A stretch of DNA of 64,000 bases from Saccharomonospora marina XMU15 (GCF_000244955.1 NZ_CM001439.1:2570628-2634627); one strand, 5' to 3'. Numbered from the stretch's first letter, positions 32,393 through 41,369 are shown. Program-made: numbers and translations. The notes: generated by a model from the sequence alone, not told the origin.

Positions 32393-33748
32393 ATGGGAAC
32401 GGAAAGTCTCGAGGCCGCGATCAAGCGTGCGGAATCCCCGGTGGAGCTACTGCGTCACTCGACCGTTCGCCCGCACACGTTCCCGGTCAAGCCGGAGTTC
32501 ACGAACTGGCGCTCGGAGCAGCGGGCGTGGCGCGCCTCGTGCGCGTTGCTGGACCAGTCGCACCACATGACGGATCTCTACCTCAGCGGTCCGGACGCGC
32601 TGCGGCTGCTGTCCGACTTCGGGGTCAACACGTTCGCGAACTTCACTCCCGGCAAGGCCAAGCAGTACGTCGCCGTCAACGGCGACGGGTACATGATCGG
32701 CGACGCCATCCTGTTCCACCTCGAGGACGGGCGGTTCGACCTGGTCGGTCACCCGACCGTGCCGAACTGGTTGCAGTACAACGCCGAGGCCGGTGGCTAC
32801 GACGTCACCATCGAGCGGGACGAGAACTCCGCCGACCGGCCGTCCGGCCCTCCGACGGTCTACCGCTTCGAACTGCAGGGTCCGACGGCGAAGCCCCTCG
32901 TCGAGAAGCTCACCGGCCGCCCGCTGCCCGCCGTGAAGTTCTTCCACATGACCGAGTTCACCATCGCGGGTCATCGGGTGCGGGCGCTGCGGCACGGCAT
33001 GGCGGGCAGGCCCGGCTTCGAACTGTTCGGTCCGTGGCACGAGGGTGATGACGTACTCGCCGCGCTCCTGGAGGCGGGTGAGGAATTCGGCCTCGTGCGG
33101 GCGGGAGCCAAGGCCTATTCCACGGCCAACCTGGAATCGGGCTGGGTCCCGACGGTGGTGCCTGCCATCTTCGGTCCCGAGCTGACGGCGTACCGCCAGT
33201 GGCTGGGCGCCGATGCGCTCGGATCACTGGGCGGCAGCATGAACTCGCCGCAGATCAGTGACTACTACGTCACGCCGTACGACCTCGGCTACGGACACAC
33301 GGTCAAGTTCGATCACGACTTCCTTGGCCGGGCGGCCCTGGAACGGGTGGCCGCCGGTTCCCACCGCACCAAGGTCACATTGGTGTGGCACCCCGATGAC
33401 GTCGCCGCTGTGTTCCGGTCTCTGGCCGAGTCGGGGGTCCCGGCGAAGTACATCGAGTTGCCGAAGTCCCGTTACGCGTTCTTCCACGTGGACACGGTGC
33501 TGCGGGGCGGGCAAGCGGTCGGCCTGTCGCTCGACGTCGGCTACATCGCCAACGAGCAGGCGTTCGTGTCGCTGGCGACGGTCGATGCCGAGGTCGCCGA
33601 GCCGGGCACCGAAGTCACGGTGCTGTGGGGCGAGGAGCCCAACTCCACCAAACCCGCCGTCGAACGGCACCGGCAGGTCGAGATCAGGGCCACGGTGGCT
33701 CCCGCACCGTATGTCCAGGAGGTCCGCCAGTCCTACCGCACGTCCTGA
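32393..33748 (+). CDS. ligM: LigM/DesA-like tetrahydrofolate-dependent aromatic O-demethylase (GcvT fold)
   Basis: AGGAGGG 8 nt before ATG 32393; 451 residues, close to LigM (about 470). It belongs to the aminomethyltransferase (GcvT) fold and follows the LigM sequence closely along its length. Matching stretches are FTNWRSEQRAWRASCALLDQ, HHMTDLY, AKQYVAVNGDG, TLRHGMAG-like ALRHGMAGRPGFE, TANLESGWVPT and VKFDHDFLGR. LigM and DesA move the methyl of vanillate, 3-O-methylgallate or syringate to tetrahydrofolate. A substrate of this kind fits the PaaX regulator, CoA ligase and importer beside it. No metF or ligH homologue is in the window. Confidence 0.88.
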   Translation: MGTESLEAAIKRAESPVELLRHSTVRPHTFPVKPEFTNWRSEQRAWRASCALLDQSHHMTDLYLSGPDALRLLSDFGVNTFANFTPGKAKQYVAVNGDGYMIGDAILFHLEDGRFDLVGHPTVPNWLQYNAEAGGYDVTIERDENSADRPSGPPTVYRFELQGPTAKPLVEKLTGRPLPAVKFFHMTEFTIAGHRVRALRHGMAGRPGFELFGPWHEGDDVLAALLEAGEEFGLVRAGAKAYSTANLESGWVPTVVPAIFGPELTAYRQWLGADALGSLGGSMNSPQISDYYVTPYDLGYGHTVKFDHDFLGRAALERVAAGSHRTKVTLVWHPDDVAAVFRSLAESGVPAKYIELPKSRYAFFHVDTVLRGGQAVGLSLDVGYIANEQAFVSLATVDAEVAEPGTEVTVLWGEEPNSTKPAVERHRQVEIRATVAPAPYVQEVRQSYRTS

Positions 33749-33765
33749 CAGCCGTGGGTCGACGT

Positions 33766-33786
33766 GCGAACCGCTGGACGGTTCGC
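33766..33786 (+). terminator. Hairpin after the O-demethylase gene
   Basis: GCGAACCG (33766-33773) and CGGTTCGC (33779-33786) form an 8-bp stem with a CTGGA loop, 18 bp after the stop. Confidence 0.65.
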
Positions 33787-33952
33787 GGGAAACTCGACGA
33801 CGGCCGCCACAACTTGTCACCAGCACGGTCGGCGGTGCGGTCGTCTCCCCACCCGCGAGATCACCTCCGGGTGGGGCGGTAACCGATGCTCCAACCTCCA
33901 GGGTCGGGGCGAAGCGTACGTGGGCGGGGCCGACCGGCTCCGCGCGCGGCGT

Positions 33953-35209
33953 TCAGCTCCCGGCCGTGGCGGGGACGGGAGTCGCCGCCACCGGTTCGGC
34001 TGCCTGCTGCCTACCTGATCTGAACGCGGCGGCCGCCGCCGCGGTGGCGACGAGCGTGGTGAGCCCGGCGACGAGCAGCGCCTGTGGCGGCCCGAACCGC
34101 TCAGCCAGCCAGCCCAGCAGCGGCGCGCCGACGGCTCCGGCGGCCGCGGCGACGGTGCCCTGGACGGCGAGGACCCGGCCGCGCATCCCCTCGTCGGAGT
34201 CAAGTTGCAGCCGCGTGCTCTTCGCGGTGTCGATGAGCACGGCTCCCGCGGCGATCGGCAGGATCATGGCCGCGAAGCCCACCAGGTTGGGCAGGAAGCC
34301 GCTGATGGCCTGCAGCACGCTGGTGAAGGCGGCGGCACCGAGCAGCAGCGGGATCGTGAGCTCCCGGAAACGAGCGGTCACGACGCCGCCGACCACGGTG
34401 CCGACGGCGAACACCGACGAAAGCACACCGTAGCCCGCCGCGCCGGCTCCCAGCGGTCCTTCCGCCATGGCCGCCATCGTCACCTGGTAGTTGCGGCCGA
34501 GGCTGGACAGCACGAACCCCAGCGCGAACAGCAGCAACAACGCCCGCTGCCCGCGCACGTAGGTCAGTCCTGCCCTGACACCCGCGAGTTCGGGGTCGCT
34601 CACCGCGATCGGGTAGAACTCACCGGCGCGCATCACGAGGACGGTCACGATGACGGCGACGAAGGTGGCCGCGTTGACCAGGAACAGCAGCGGTTCGCTG
34701 GCGACCGCGACGAGCACCCCTGCCAGGCTCATGCCGAGCACCCTGCCGATCGAGTTGACGATCGAGTTCCACGCCAGCGCGTTGCCGAGGTCGTTTCTGG
34801 GCACCACCTGGCTGGCGAAGCGGCCCAGCGCGGGCCCACCGAAGGTGCCGACCAGCCCGGACAGTGCCGTGAGGGCGTAGATGGCGCCCACCGGCAGGCC
34901 CTTCCACACCACCAGCGCCAGCAGCAGCGCCAGCACCAGGTGCGTGCTCTCCGCGATCAGCACGATCCGCCGGGGCGGGAACCGGTCGGCCAGTGCGCCT
35001 GCCCAGGGCCCGATCAGCAGCGCGGGCAGGGTGCTGAGCAGCACCGAGATGCCCAGTGAGGTGGCGGAGCCCGTCATGGCCAGCACCACCCAGTTCAGCC
35101 CGAGCACCTGCATCCAGGTACCGGTCACCGAGACCAGGTCGGCGCTCGCCCACAGTCTGTAGTTGTGGTTGCCTAGTGCGCGAAACACGGGCGGCAGTTG
35201 TCGCCGCAA
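33953..35209 (-). CDS. MFS exporter, EntS/MFS_3-type
   Basis: A TTG start at 35209 is supported by GGAGGAAG upstream; 418 residues, 12 membrane segments. MFS_3 features are ALGNHNYRLWASADLVSVTG at the N-terminus, ADRFPPRRIVLIAE after helix 2, and SDEGMRGRVLAVQGT between helices 10 and 11. Relatives export siderophores, macrolides or other small molecules. It faces the O-demethylase gene and shares no operon. Confidence 0.9.
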   Translation of the reverse strand: MRRQLPPVFRALGNHNYRLWASADLVSVTGTWMQVLGLNWVVLAMTGSATSLGISVLLSTLPALLIGPWAGALADRFPPRRIVLIAESTHLVLALLLALVVWKGLPVGAIYALTALSGLVGTFGGPALGRFASQVVPRNDLGNALAWNSIVNSIGRVLGMSLAGVLVAVASEPLLFLVNAATFVAVIVTVLVMRAGEFYPIAVSDPELAGVRAGLTYVRGQRALLLLFALGFVLSSLGRNYQVTMAAMAEGPLGAGAAGYGVLSSVFAVGTVVGGVVTARFRELTIPLLLGAAAFTSVLQAISGFLPNLVGFAAMILPIAAGAVLIDTAKSTRLQLDSDEGMRGRVLAVQGTVAAAAGAVGAPLLGWLAERFGPPQALLVAGLTTLVATAAAAAAFRSGRQQAAEPVAATPVPATAGS

Positions 35210-35615
35210 AGCTGCTTCCTCCAGCCGGGGCAGGGCACACCGACGCGGCGGTGACCCGGAAGAACAGACATCAGCACCGGTCGTCGATGGCCGGGCGTCA
35301 ACACGCTAACCGGTGCCAGACCGCGGTTTCGCAGTTCTAAACCTGTGGCGATGCCAACATCGCCGCGCCGTAACGCGCGGGATTACTCGGCCGGCGCTCA
35401 GCGGGAGCCGGCCTCATGCTGGTCGAGAAAGTACTGGACACACAGGGTGGTCGACTGACACATGACTAACACGGCCGTCACGGCGAGTTTCGCGCGCGGT
35501 GAGGCGAAAATCTCAAGCCACCCGGACCTCGGGGCCGACCCGGCGGCGCGCCCCCACATTCGCGAGCGGTCGCGAAGGCGCTACATCCTCGATGCCTGGT
35601 CGCACCCCCGGCCGG
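35210..35615. other. Intergenic region, no gene seen
   Basis: About 400 bp upstream of the MFS gene and downstream of the holin-X-like gene, both on the minus strand. Open frames here show no family features. It presumably contains the MFS promoter, but no clear element was found. Confidence 0.4.
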
Positions 35616-36005
35616 TCACTGCTCGCGGGCTGCCCTGCCCGCCGCCTCGCCGCCGCTTTGGACGTCGGACAGCGCCTGCTCCGGCACCGGGGGAACTGCC
35701 CGACGGATCCGGTCGGCTCCGGCGTAGCCGGCAAGCGCGGCCACGGCCGAAAGCGCGATCCCGGTGACGGTCGCCGCAAGCCAGGACGGCAGCACCCTGC
35801 TCAACGCGAGGCTGAGTCCGTGGACGAAGGCGGCACCGGCGTACAGGGCGAGCACGCACGCGAAAGCGACGAGCGCTCCGCCGAGTCCCGCCTGCGTGGC
35901 CTTGGTACGCAGTTCCCGCAGCGCGTCGTGCAGTTCGTCGCGCACGAGCGCACCGACCTGCTCGGAAACCTCACTGACCCGGTCGCCGCCCTGCCTGTCC
36001 GCCAT
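35616..36005 (-). CDS. Actinobacterial holin-X-like (PF07332) membrane protein
   Basis: ATG 36005 with GAGGAG upstream gives 129 residues. An acidic N-terminus with SEVSEQVGALVRDELHDAL is followed by two membrane helices (about 45-70 and 78-102). This is the pattern of the widespread actinobacterial holin-X / phage-holin superfamily proteins, which are chromosomal and not lytic. No phage genes surround it. Function unknown. Confidence 0.8.
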   Translation of the reverse strand: MADRQGGDRVSEVSEQVGALVRDELHDALRELRTKATQAGLGGALVAFACVLALYAGAAFVHGLSLALSRVLPSWLAATVTGIALSAVAALAGYAGADRIRRAVPPVPEQALSDVQSGGEAAGRAAREQ

Positions 36006-36602
36006 CGGGATCTCCTCGTCGTCTCGCGGGAGCTGCGTTCCCGCCATCGATACCCGCGCACCCGAACCCGCAAACGGCCGGTGCGGCACGCGCTGCGGCA
36101 CCAACAGGCGGTTCGGCCGAACAGTCACTCGCCCAAATAGCGGCCCTGCTCACCCCGGGTGGGCAGGCGAAGATCGCCGACCCAGGGTGCTCGAGGTGCT
36201 CCGGCATCGGGTCCCCTGTGGCGAGCGCCCGGTGCATCTGCACGAACTGCTGTGCGGCTCGAACCACGACCGCGATCGAAACGCCGAGCCCCACCCAACG
36301 CGGCGCAGGGCCCGCGGTCGGTGCGCACCAGGAACGCCGCGAGGATGCGTGCCACGAATGCTGCTTCGAGCGCTTCGCGACGCCCGATCGAGGTGTTCGA
36401 GAACAGCAGGAAACCTCCCTGCCGAGCCGGTTCGGCACCGGGCAGTTCTCGGGTGAGGTTCACCTGAATGTCCAGTGGCGTGGGTAACCGACTTCGAGCG
36501 GGCCCCGAGCAACCGGACCGAGTCGAAGGCCGGCCAAGCCTTACCGCGGGTCGAGACCAGGTGCAGCGAGGTGGTACCTGATCACCGGTTTGGCGACACG
36601 TG
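36006..36602. other. Intergenic stretch with a possible frameshifted small ORF
   Basis: About 600 bp without an intact gene. On the minus strand, 36463 to about 36150, two overlapping frames together read like a small membrane protein. One has ALEAAFVARILAAFLVRTDR, and after a shift near 36300 the other has VGLGVSIAVVVRAAQQFVQM. This may be a decayed gene. Neither frame alone is convincing. Confidence 0.3.
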
Positions 36603-37016
36603 TCACGGCTCCTTCAGTCCGGTGAGCCTGCACAGCGCGGAGAACCCGGCCGCGGTACCCGGCCAGTGCCGCCGCAGCGCCAGCGAGCCCGCCTTTCGCG
36701 CGGTGGAGCGCAGCACCACGGTGACAACGATCGCGTCGTCGGCGTGGCCGAGCACCGGGATGAAATCGGGCACCAGGTCGATCGGCAACGCCAGGTATGC
36801 CAGCAGCAGCCACAGCCGCAACCGCACACCCAGTGGCAGCTCACGGTCGGTCGCGAGCCTGCGCACCAGCCGCAGCAGGTCGGGCAGCAGCCGCATGGCC
36901 TCGTTCAGCGACCGCCCGCGCGGGTTCGCCAGCACCAGCACCAGCACCAGCGCCAGCCACACCACCACGAGGGCCGCGGCCGAGACGACCAGCGGCCCCC
37001 ACCACGAGTCCGTCAT
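36603..37016 (-). CDS. DUF1232 (YkvA-like) membrane protein
   Basis: ATG 37016 gives 137 residues: one N-terminal membrane helix, then the DUF1232 core at residues about 70-105 with LLAYLALPIDLVPDFIPVLG and a following DDAIVV. This short motif defines the family. The function is unknown; members are often membrane-linked. The frame is open further upstream without a better start. Confidence 0.85.
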   Translation of the reverse strand: MTDSWWGPLVVSAAALVVVWLALVLVLVLANPRGRSLNEAMRLLPDLLRLVRRLATDRELPLGVRLRLWLLLAYLALPIDLVPDFIPVLGHADDAIVVTVVLRSTARKAGSLALRRHWPGTAAGFSALCRLTGLKEP

Positions 37017-37260
37017 CGCCGCCGCCGCGGGCGCACCACCGGGGGCGGCGAACTGGACGAACCGACGCCGGACACCTGGGCAGCATAGCCGCGCAGGTCG
37101 GCGATCACCGGGGCGCGGAACGCGGCCACGGCAGCGAAGGGCAGCGGTGCGCGTGTCACGCACACCACCGCGTCACGGTTGCGTCACGCGCGGCGAGACA
37201 AGGCATGGCCACGGGTAGGGTTTCGCCGCACCGAGTTCAACGAGAAAAGGGAACACCGCG

Positions 37261-37971
37261 ATGAGTCAAGGCCCGACGAGACCTGCGGTGCTGGGCGCCA
37301 GAGACGCGGAGTCGTTGGTCGCCGACGCGCGGCGCGCGCTGTGGGTCATGGTCACCTTCGTCGCGGTGCTGTGGATCGTGCAGGTGGTCAACTGGGCCAA
37401 CGACTACCGGCTCAGCCTGGAGTACGGCATCCTCGCGCGGGACGTCGACTCGCTGCCCACCATCCTCAGCTCACCGTTCCTGCACTTCAGCTGGGGGCAC
37501 ATCGAGGGCAACTCGGGTCCGCTGTTCGTGTTCGGTTTTCTCGCCGCGCTGCGGGGTGTGCGGAAGTTCCTCGGCGTGACCGCGCTGATCGTCCTCGTCA
37601 GCGGTTTCGGTGCGTGGCTGACCCACCCGCCCGACACCGTGGGGGCGGGCGCGAGCGGTGTGGTGCTCGGCTATTTCGGCTACGTCCTCGTGCGCGGCCT
37701 GTTCGACAGGCGTGGCGTGGACATCGTCATCGGGCTGGTCATGGCACTGTGTTTCGCCTACCAGTTCTCGGTGCTGGTGCCGGGCGAGGCAGGCATCAGC
37801 TGGCAGGCACACCTGTTCGGCTTCCTCGGCGGTGTGCTGGGCGGCTGGGTTTTCCGTGACCGTCGAGACAAGGCCGCGACCAGCGAGGTGGCCACGGCCC
37901 CGCCCGCCGACACCGAACCGGCCACGCAGGTGAGTCCGACCGTCCACAAAGCTGACGACGCGCTCGGCTAG
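37261..37971 (+). CDS. Rhomboid family intramembrane serine protease
   Basis: The 236-residue protein has six membrane helices. The rhomboid catalytic pair is Ser132 in GAGASG and His184 in WQAHLFGFLGG, and the HIEGNSGPL loop (His80, Asn84) supplies the oxyanion residues. It cleaves single-pass membrane proteins; targets are unknown. The hydrophilic C-terminus of about 35 residues is Thr/Ala/Pro-rich. It converges on the radical SAM operon, with a hairpin between. Confidence 0.9.
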   Translation: MSQGPTRPAVLGARDAESLVADARRALWVMVTFVAVLWIVQVVNWANDYRLSLEYGILARDVDSLPTILSSPFLHFSWGHIEGNSGPLFVFGFLAALRGVRKFLGVTALIVLVSGFGAWLTHPPDTVGAGASGVVLGYFGYVLVRGLFDRRGVDIVIGLVMALCFAYQFSVLVPGEAGISWQAHLFGFLGGVLGGWVFRDRRDKAATSEVATAPPADTEPATQVSPTVHKADDALG

Positions 37972-37978
37972 AACGCCG

Positions 37979-38003
37979 CGCATCCGGCCGAAACCCGGAT
38001 GCG
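37979..38003. terminator. Bidirectional hairpin between rhomboid and radical SAM genes
   Basis: CGCATCCGG (37979-37987) and CCGGATGCG (37995-38003) form a 9-bp stem with a 7-nt loop between two converging genes. Confidence 0.75.
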
Positions 38004-38019
38004 TCGCGGTGGGCAACGG

Positions 38020-39003
38020 TCAGGCGCACGGGAACCACCTGGCTGCGGCGTCGGCGCGGGAACGGTGCTGCGCGAACCTGGTGCGCACCTGCTCGATGGC
38101 GGAGCCGAGCGGGAACAACTCGGTGGTGACGAGCTGGTCGTCGTGGTCGGCGCTCACCGGATGCCAGTACACCCCTTCGGCGGTGACGGTCACCTCGGGA
38201 ATCAGCGACTCCATGGTCAACTCGACGCCGCTTTCGGCCACCCCGCGCCGCGCGAGAGGCCGGATCACCTGGTCGCGCCGGGGAATCCCGAGGTCGTCGA
38301 GAAACGCGTGCAGCGGCTGCTGGAAACGCAGCCGGCTCGGCGGCAACGTCGCCGCGACGCGAACCCGGAAGCCCTCCGCCAGCGCGAGCCGGATGCCCGC
38401 CACGGCACGCCGCCAGGAACCGCGACCACGGTGCCGGTCATGTGGCTCTGGATCGGCCGAGTCGAGACTGATCTGCAGCGTCAACCGATCGCGGTCCATC
38501 CGCCGCAGCGCGGCGAGCCTGCTGCCCCGCCACAGCATCCCGTTGGTGAGCAACGTGGTCGGCAGTACCGCGGTGCAGTGCGCCACCAACTCCTCGATAT
38601 CAGGCAGCAGGAACGGCTCACCTCCGGTGAGCAGCAGTTCGCTCACGCCTGCCTCCGCCGCCTCGGCCGCCAGCCTGCGCACCCGGTCGGCTCCCAGCTC
38701 CCGTCTGGAAGCTCGCGGCGAGGAGCGGACGCAGCAGTAGTCGCAGGCCAGGTTGCAGTCGAAGTTGGTGTAGAGCCACAACCGCACCCCTGGCCGTTGC
38801 TGAGGGGCGAGTTCCGCCACCGGGTCCGGCGCCCGGCCGCGGCGCACGGTGGCGACACCGCCGCTGATGCCGAGCAACTCGTTGCCGGTGTGCTCGCACC
38901 ACGCCGCGACGGTGTCGGCCTGCGCCGGGTCGAGCGGCACCGTGACGGTGTCACCTTCGGCCACCGCGCCGACGCGCTGCACCAGGTCGAGGATTACCAC
39001 CAC
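38020..39003 (-). CDS. Radical SAM enzyme with TusA-like N-terminal domain
   Basis: The start is one of two GTG codons (39003 or 39000) that overlap the upstream stop by about 10 bp; 327 residues. Residues 1-57 have the beta-alpha-beta order of TusA/SirA sulfur carriers (VILDLVQRV, GDTVTVPLDPAQAD, WCEHTGNELL), but the carrier Cys of the usual CPxP motif is absent. Residues about 73-320 are a radical SAM barrel with C83-x3-C87-x2-C90 and GGEP at 127-130. No SPASM-type extra Cys cluster is present. It is the last gene of the 41887-38020 operon. Its reaction is unknown. Confidence 0.85.
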   Translation of the reverse strand: MVVILDLVQRVGAVAEGDTVTVPLDPAQADTVAAWCEHTGNELLGISGGVATVRRGRAPDPVAELAPQQRPGVRLWLYTNFDCNLACDYCCVRSSPRASRRELGADRVRRLAAEAAEAGVSELLLTGGEPFLLPDIEELVAHCTAVLPTTLLTNGMLWRGSRLAALRRMDRDRLTLQISLDSADPEPHDRHRGRGSWRRAVAGIRLALAEGFRVRVAATLPPSRLRFQQPLHAFLDDLGIPRRDQVIRPLARRGVAESGVELTMESLIPEVTVTAEGVYWHPVSADHDDQLVTTELFPLGSAIEQVRTRFAQHRSRADAAARWFPCA

Positions 39004-39806
39004 TGCGGCACTCCCTGCGCGCGCACGGCCGCGAACAACGACTCGTAACCGTCCATTCGCGGTGGTATCCACCGGCGCAACCCCTCCAGCTCAAGGATCG
39101 GCCGGTGCTCCGGGTTGTCCCAGTCCATCGCGAACAGCCACTCCAGCCACGGCCGGGTGCGCTCCTCACCGACATGGGGAAGTGCCGTGAAGTTGCAGTG
39201 CGAGTAGGTGGGCGATTCCCAGAACACCTCGAACGCGCCCGGCATCAGTCGCTCGCGCCCGATCGCCTCCCAGGTGTTGCTGCCGACCACTGCCGCGTCG
39301 GCACGCTCGTCGAGCACGGCGCGCAACGCGTCCAGCTCGCTGCGGCCGGTGTCGCCGTGCTTGCCGACGTCGCTGTCGTTGCGCAGCAGTTCCACATCCC
39401 GCACGTCGAGACCGGCCTCGGCCAGGTAGTGCACCGGCAGGATCGCGGCCTGCGCCGAGTCGCGGGAACCCAGCGCCAGCCGCCTGCCCTTGAGGTCGGC
39501 CAACCCGGCGAGTCCGCTGCCCGGTCTGGCGACGAACAGGCTCTGGAACACCGCGTCGGTGTCGCGCATCGCCAGTGCCCTGCATGCGCCGTCGGTGCGG
39601 CCGACGGTGCGGACCCAGGCCAGGTTGGTGTTCCACGCCAGGTCGATCGTGCCGTCCAGCAACGCCCGTACCTGGCTCGCGTAGTTGGAGAACAGCACGA
39701 AATCCATGGGGGCGGGGCCGTCGGCGAAGTAGTCGCGCATCCCTTCCCAGATCGTGACGACGTTGGGCGTGTAGGCAACAGCGCCGACGACAAGCGGCTC
39801 GTTCAC
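38994..39806 (-). CDS. PhnD/NMT1-like periplasmic-binding-fold protein without signal peptide
   Basis: The 270-residue protein begins MNEPLVVGAVAYTPNVV, directly with the first strand of a type II binding fold; there is no signal peptide or lipobox. PhnD-like stretches include NYASQVRALLDGTIDLAW, LADLKGRRLALGSRDSAQ and ERADAAVVGSNTWEAI. Binding-fold proteins kept in the cytoplasm can be enzymes, as with MqnA/MqnD and THI5. It overlaps the radical SAM gene, so joint action is likely. No ABC permease or ATPase is in the operon, which argues against simple import. Confidence 0.82.
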   Translation of the reverse strand: MNEPLVVGAVAYTPNVVTIWEGMRDYFADGPAPMDFVLFSNYASQVRALLDGTIDLAWNTNLAWVRTVGRTDGACRALAMRDTDAVFQSLFVARPGSGLAGLADLKGRRLALGSRDSAQAAILPVHYLAEAGLDVRDVELLRNDSDVGKHGDTGRSELDALRAVLDERADAAVVGSNTWEAIGRERLMPGAFEVFWESPTYSHCNFTALPHVGEERTRPWLEWLFAMDWDNPEHRPILELEGLRRWIPPRMDGYESLFAAVRAQGVPQWW

Positions 39807-39828
39807 GGTGTCGATCCCCTTTCCCTGG

Positions 39829-40959
39829 TCAGAAGAGTGGCAGCCCGGTGAGGGCCTTGCCGTAGAAGTCGTAGAGCGCGTCGGCCGTGGGAGCCATCAC
39901 GTGTCCGGCCCTGGCGTCGCGGAAGTAGCGGTCGATGCCGAGGTGCTGGGAGAAGGCGGCGCCGCCACACACCCGCATCGCCGCGTCGGTCACCCGAAGC
40001 GCGGCGTCGTTGGCGGCGGCCTTGCTGCCGAGTACGTGCAGCATCGCGTCCTCGCCGGGCCGTGCCAGCGCCTCGGCGGTCTGCCGCAACATCGCTCGCA
40101 TGCCGGTGACCTCGATCGACATCCGCGCCAGTTGCGCGCGAATGGTCGGTAGTGCCGACAGGCTCTGCTCGAGGTGCTGGAATGTCGCCGCGGTGGCGTG
40201 CGCTGTCGCGGCGTCGGTGGCCGCACCCGCGAGCCCTGTCGACACGGCAGCGTTGCCGAGGTTGAACCACGGCAACACGGCTTCCATCATCAGCGCGAAC
40301 CCGCCACCTGCCTCGCCGAGGCGTGCGGTGGTGGGCAGTTCCACGTCGAGGGTGACGGGTGCCGACGCGTTGCCGCGCAGGCCGAGCCCGCGCCAATCGC
40401 CCGACACGGTGATGCCGGGTGTCGTGGCGGGGATCGCCACGAGGTCGACGGCGTCGCCGTGTGGGGTCAGTGTCGAGGCGACGTAGATGTCGGCGTGCCC
40501 GGCGGAGGTCACCCAGCTCTTGTCGGCGCGCACCCGCAACGTGTCACCCTCGGCCGCGGCACGCGAGACCGGTGCCCAGAAGTGCGAGCGCGAACCTCGC
40601 TCCGAAAGGGCGAGCGAGGCCAGCACCTTTCCAGCGGCCACTTCGGACAGCAGTCCGGGCATGGCGGCGGGCGCGGCCCGCGCCAGCGGCATGGTGGCGC
40701 TGACGTGCATCAGGTAGATCATCGCGGTGGAGCCGCACTCGGCCGCCAGCGCGCTGACCACGTCGGCGAACTCGTGTGGCCCGCACCCGAGTCCACCGTA
40801 CTCGGCAGGCACGGTGAGCCCCAGCAGTCCCGACTCCCGCAGAGCCGCCACCGGCTCGGTGGGAAACCGTGCTTCGCCGTCGACCTCGGCGGCATGTTCG
40901 CGTGCCAGTTCCAGCACCGGGGCCAGCAGCGGGGAAAGCTTGTCGATTCCGGCGTTCAC
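39829..40959 (-). CDS. Acyl-CoA dehydrogenase-like flavoprotein
   Basis: GTG 40959 with GAGGAG upstream gives 376 residues. The layout is that of the acyl-CoA dehydrogenase superfamily: N-terminal helices with GLLGLTVPAEYGGLG, the beta domain (SLALSERGSRSHFW, SWVTSAGHADIYV), then C-terminal helices with GGAAFSQHLGIDRYFRDAR. The superfamily also contains FMNH2-dependent oxygenases (DszC, SfnC type). The ending RYFRDARAGHVMAPTADALYDFYGKALTG leaves the oxygenase branch open. The operon gives no CoA ligase. It sits 22 bp before the PhnD-like gene. Confidence 0.87.
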   Translation of the reverse strand: MNAGIDKLSPLLAPVLELAREHAAEVDGEARFPTEPVAALRESGLLGLTVPAEYGGLGCGPHEFADVVSALAAECGSTAMIYLMHVSATMPLARAAPAAMPGLLSEVAAGKVLASLALSERGSRSHFWAPVSRAAAEGDTLRVRADKSWVTSAGHADIYVASTLTPHGDAVDLVAIPATTPGITVSGDWRGLGLRGNASAPVTLDVELPTTARLGEAGGGFALMMEAVLPWFNLGNAAVSTGLAGAATDAATAHATAATFQHLEQSLSALPTIRAQLARMSIEVTGMRAMLRQTAEALARPGEDAMLHVLGSKAAANDAALRVTDAAMRVCGGAAFSQHLGIDRYFRDARAGHVMAPTADALYDFYGKALTGLPLF

Positions 40960-41000
40960 AGTGCTCCTCGTGGCTTCTCGGGTGTGTTTGGCATTGTTGT

Positions 41001-41369
41001 TCAACGGGATTCGCCGGGCGCTCGCCTGGGAACCAGGCCGACCACCAACAGCCCGCAACCCAACCCGAGCAGCAGGGAGAAGGTGGAACCGTTGCCTTCG
41101 AACCAGTTGGTGCCACCGCCGAGTTGCACCAACTGTGTGATCGCCGCGGCGAGGAACGCCGCGCCCGCCGCCAGCACCACGGCGCGGACGGCGAGCAGCC
41201 CACCTGCCACCGCCACCGCGCCTGCCGCCAGGAGCAGCACCAGCCCGGGCCCACGTACCTGGACGAAGTCGTAGGGCAGGTGCGAGCCGGGGGAGAGCGC
41301 GAACAACGTGCTCAGCAGCGCCCCGGCTCCCAGGGCCGCCGCTGCCTTGTCGGCGGCGGAGAGCGTCAT
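41001..41369 (-). CDS. Small four-helix membrane protein
   Basis: ATG 41369 overlaps the stop of the DoxX gene (ATGA); 122 residues with four predicted membrane helices and a short GGGTNWFEGNGSTF loop. I recognise no named family. Position and coupling suggest a partner of the DoxX-like protein in a membrane complex. Confidence 0.7.
   Translation of the reverse strand: MTLSAADKAAAALGAGALLSTLFALSPGSHLPYDFVQVRGPGLVLLLAAGAVAVAGGLLAVRAVVLAAGAAFLAAAITQLVQLGGGTNWFEGNGSTFSLLLGLGCGLLVVGLVPRRAPGESR

Noticed and set aside
35616-36005. Prophage lysis gene
   Set aside because: It resembles chromosomal actinobacterial holin-X proteins, and no other phage gene or attachment site is near.
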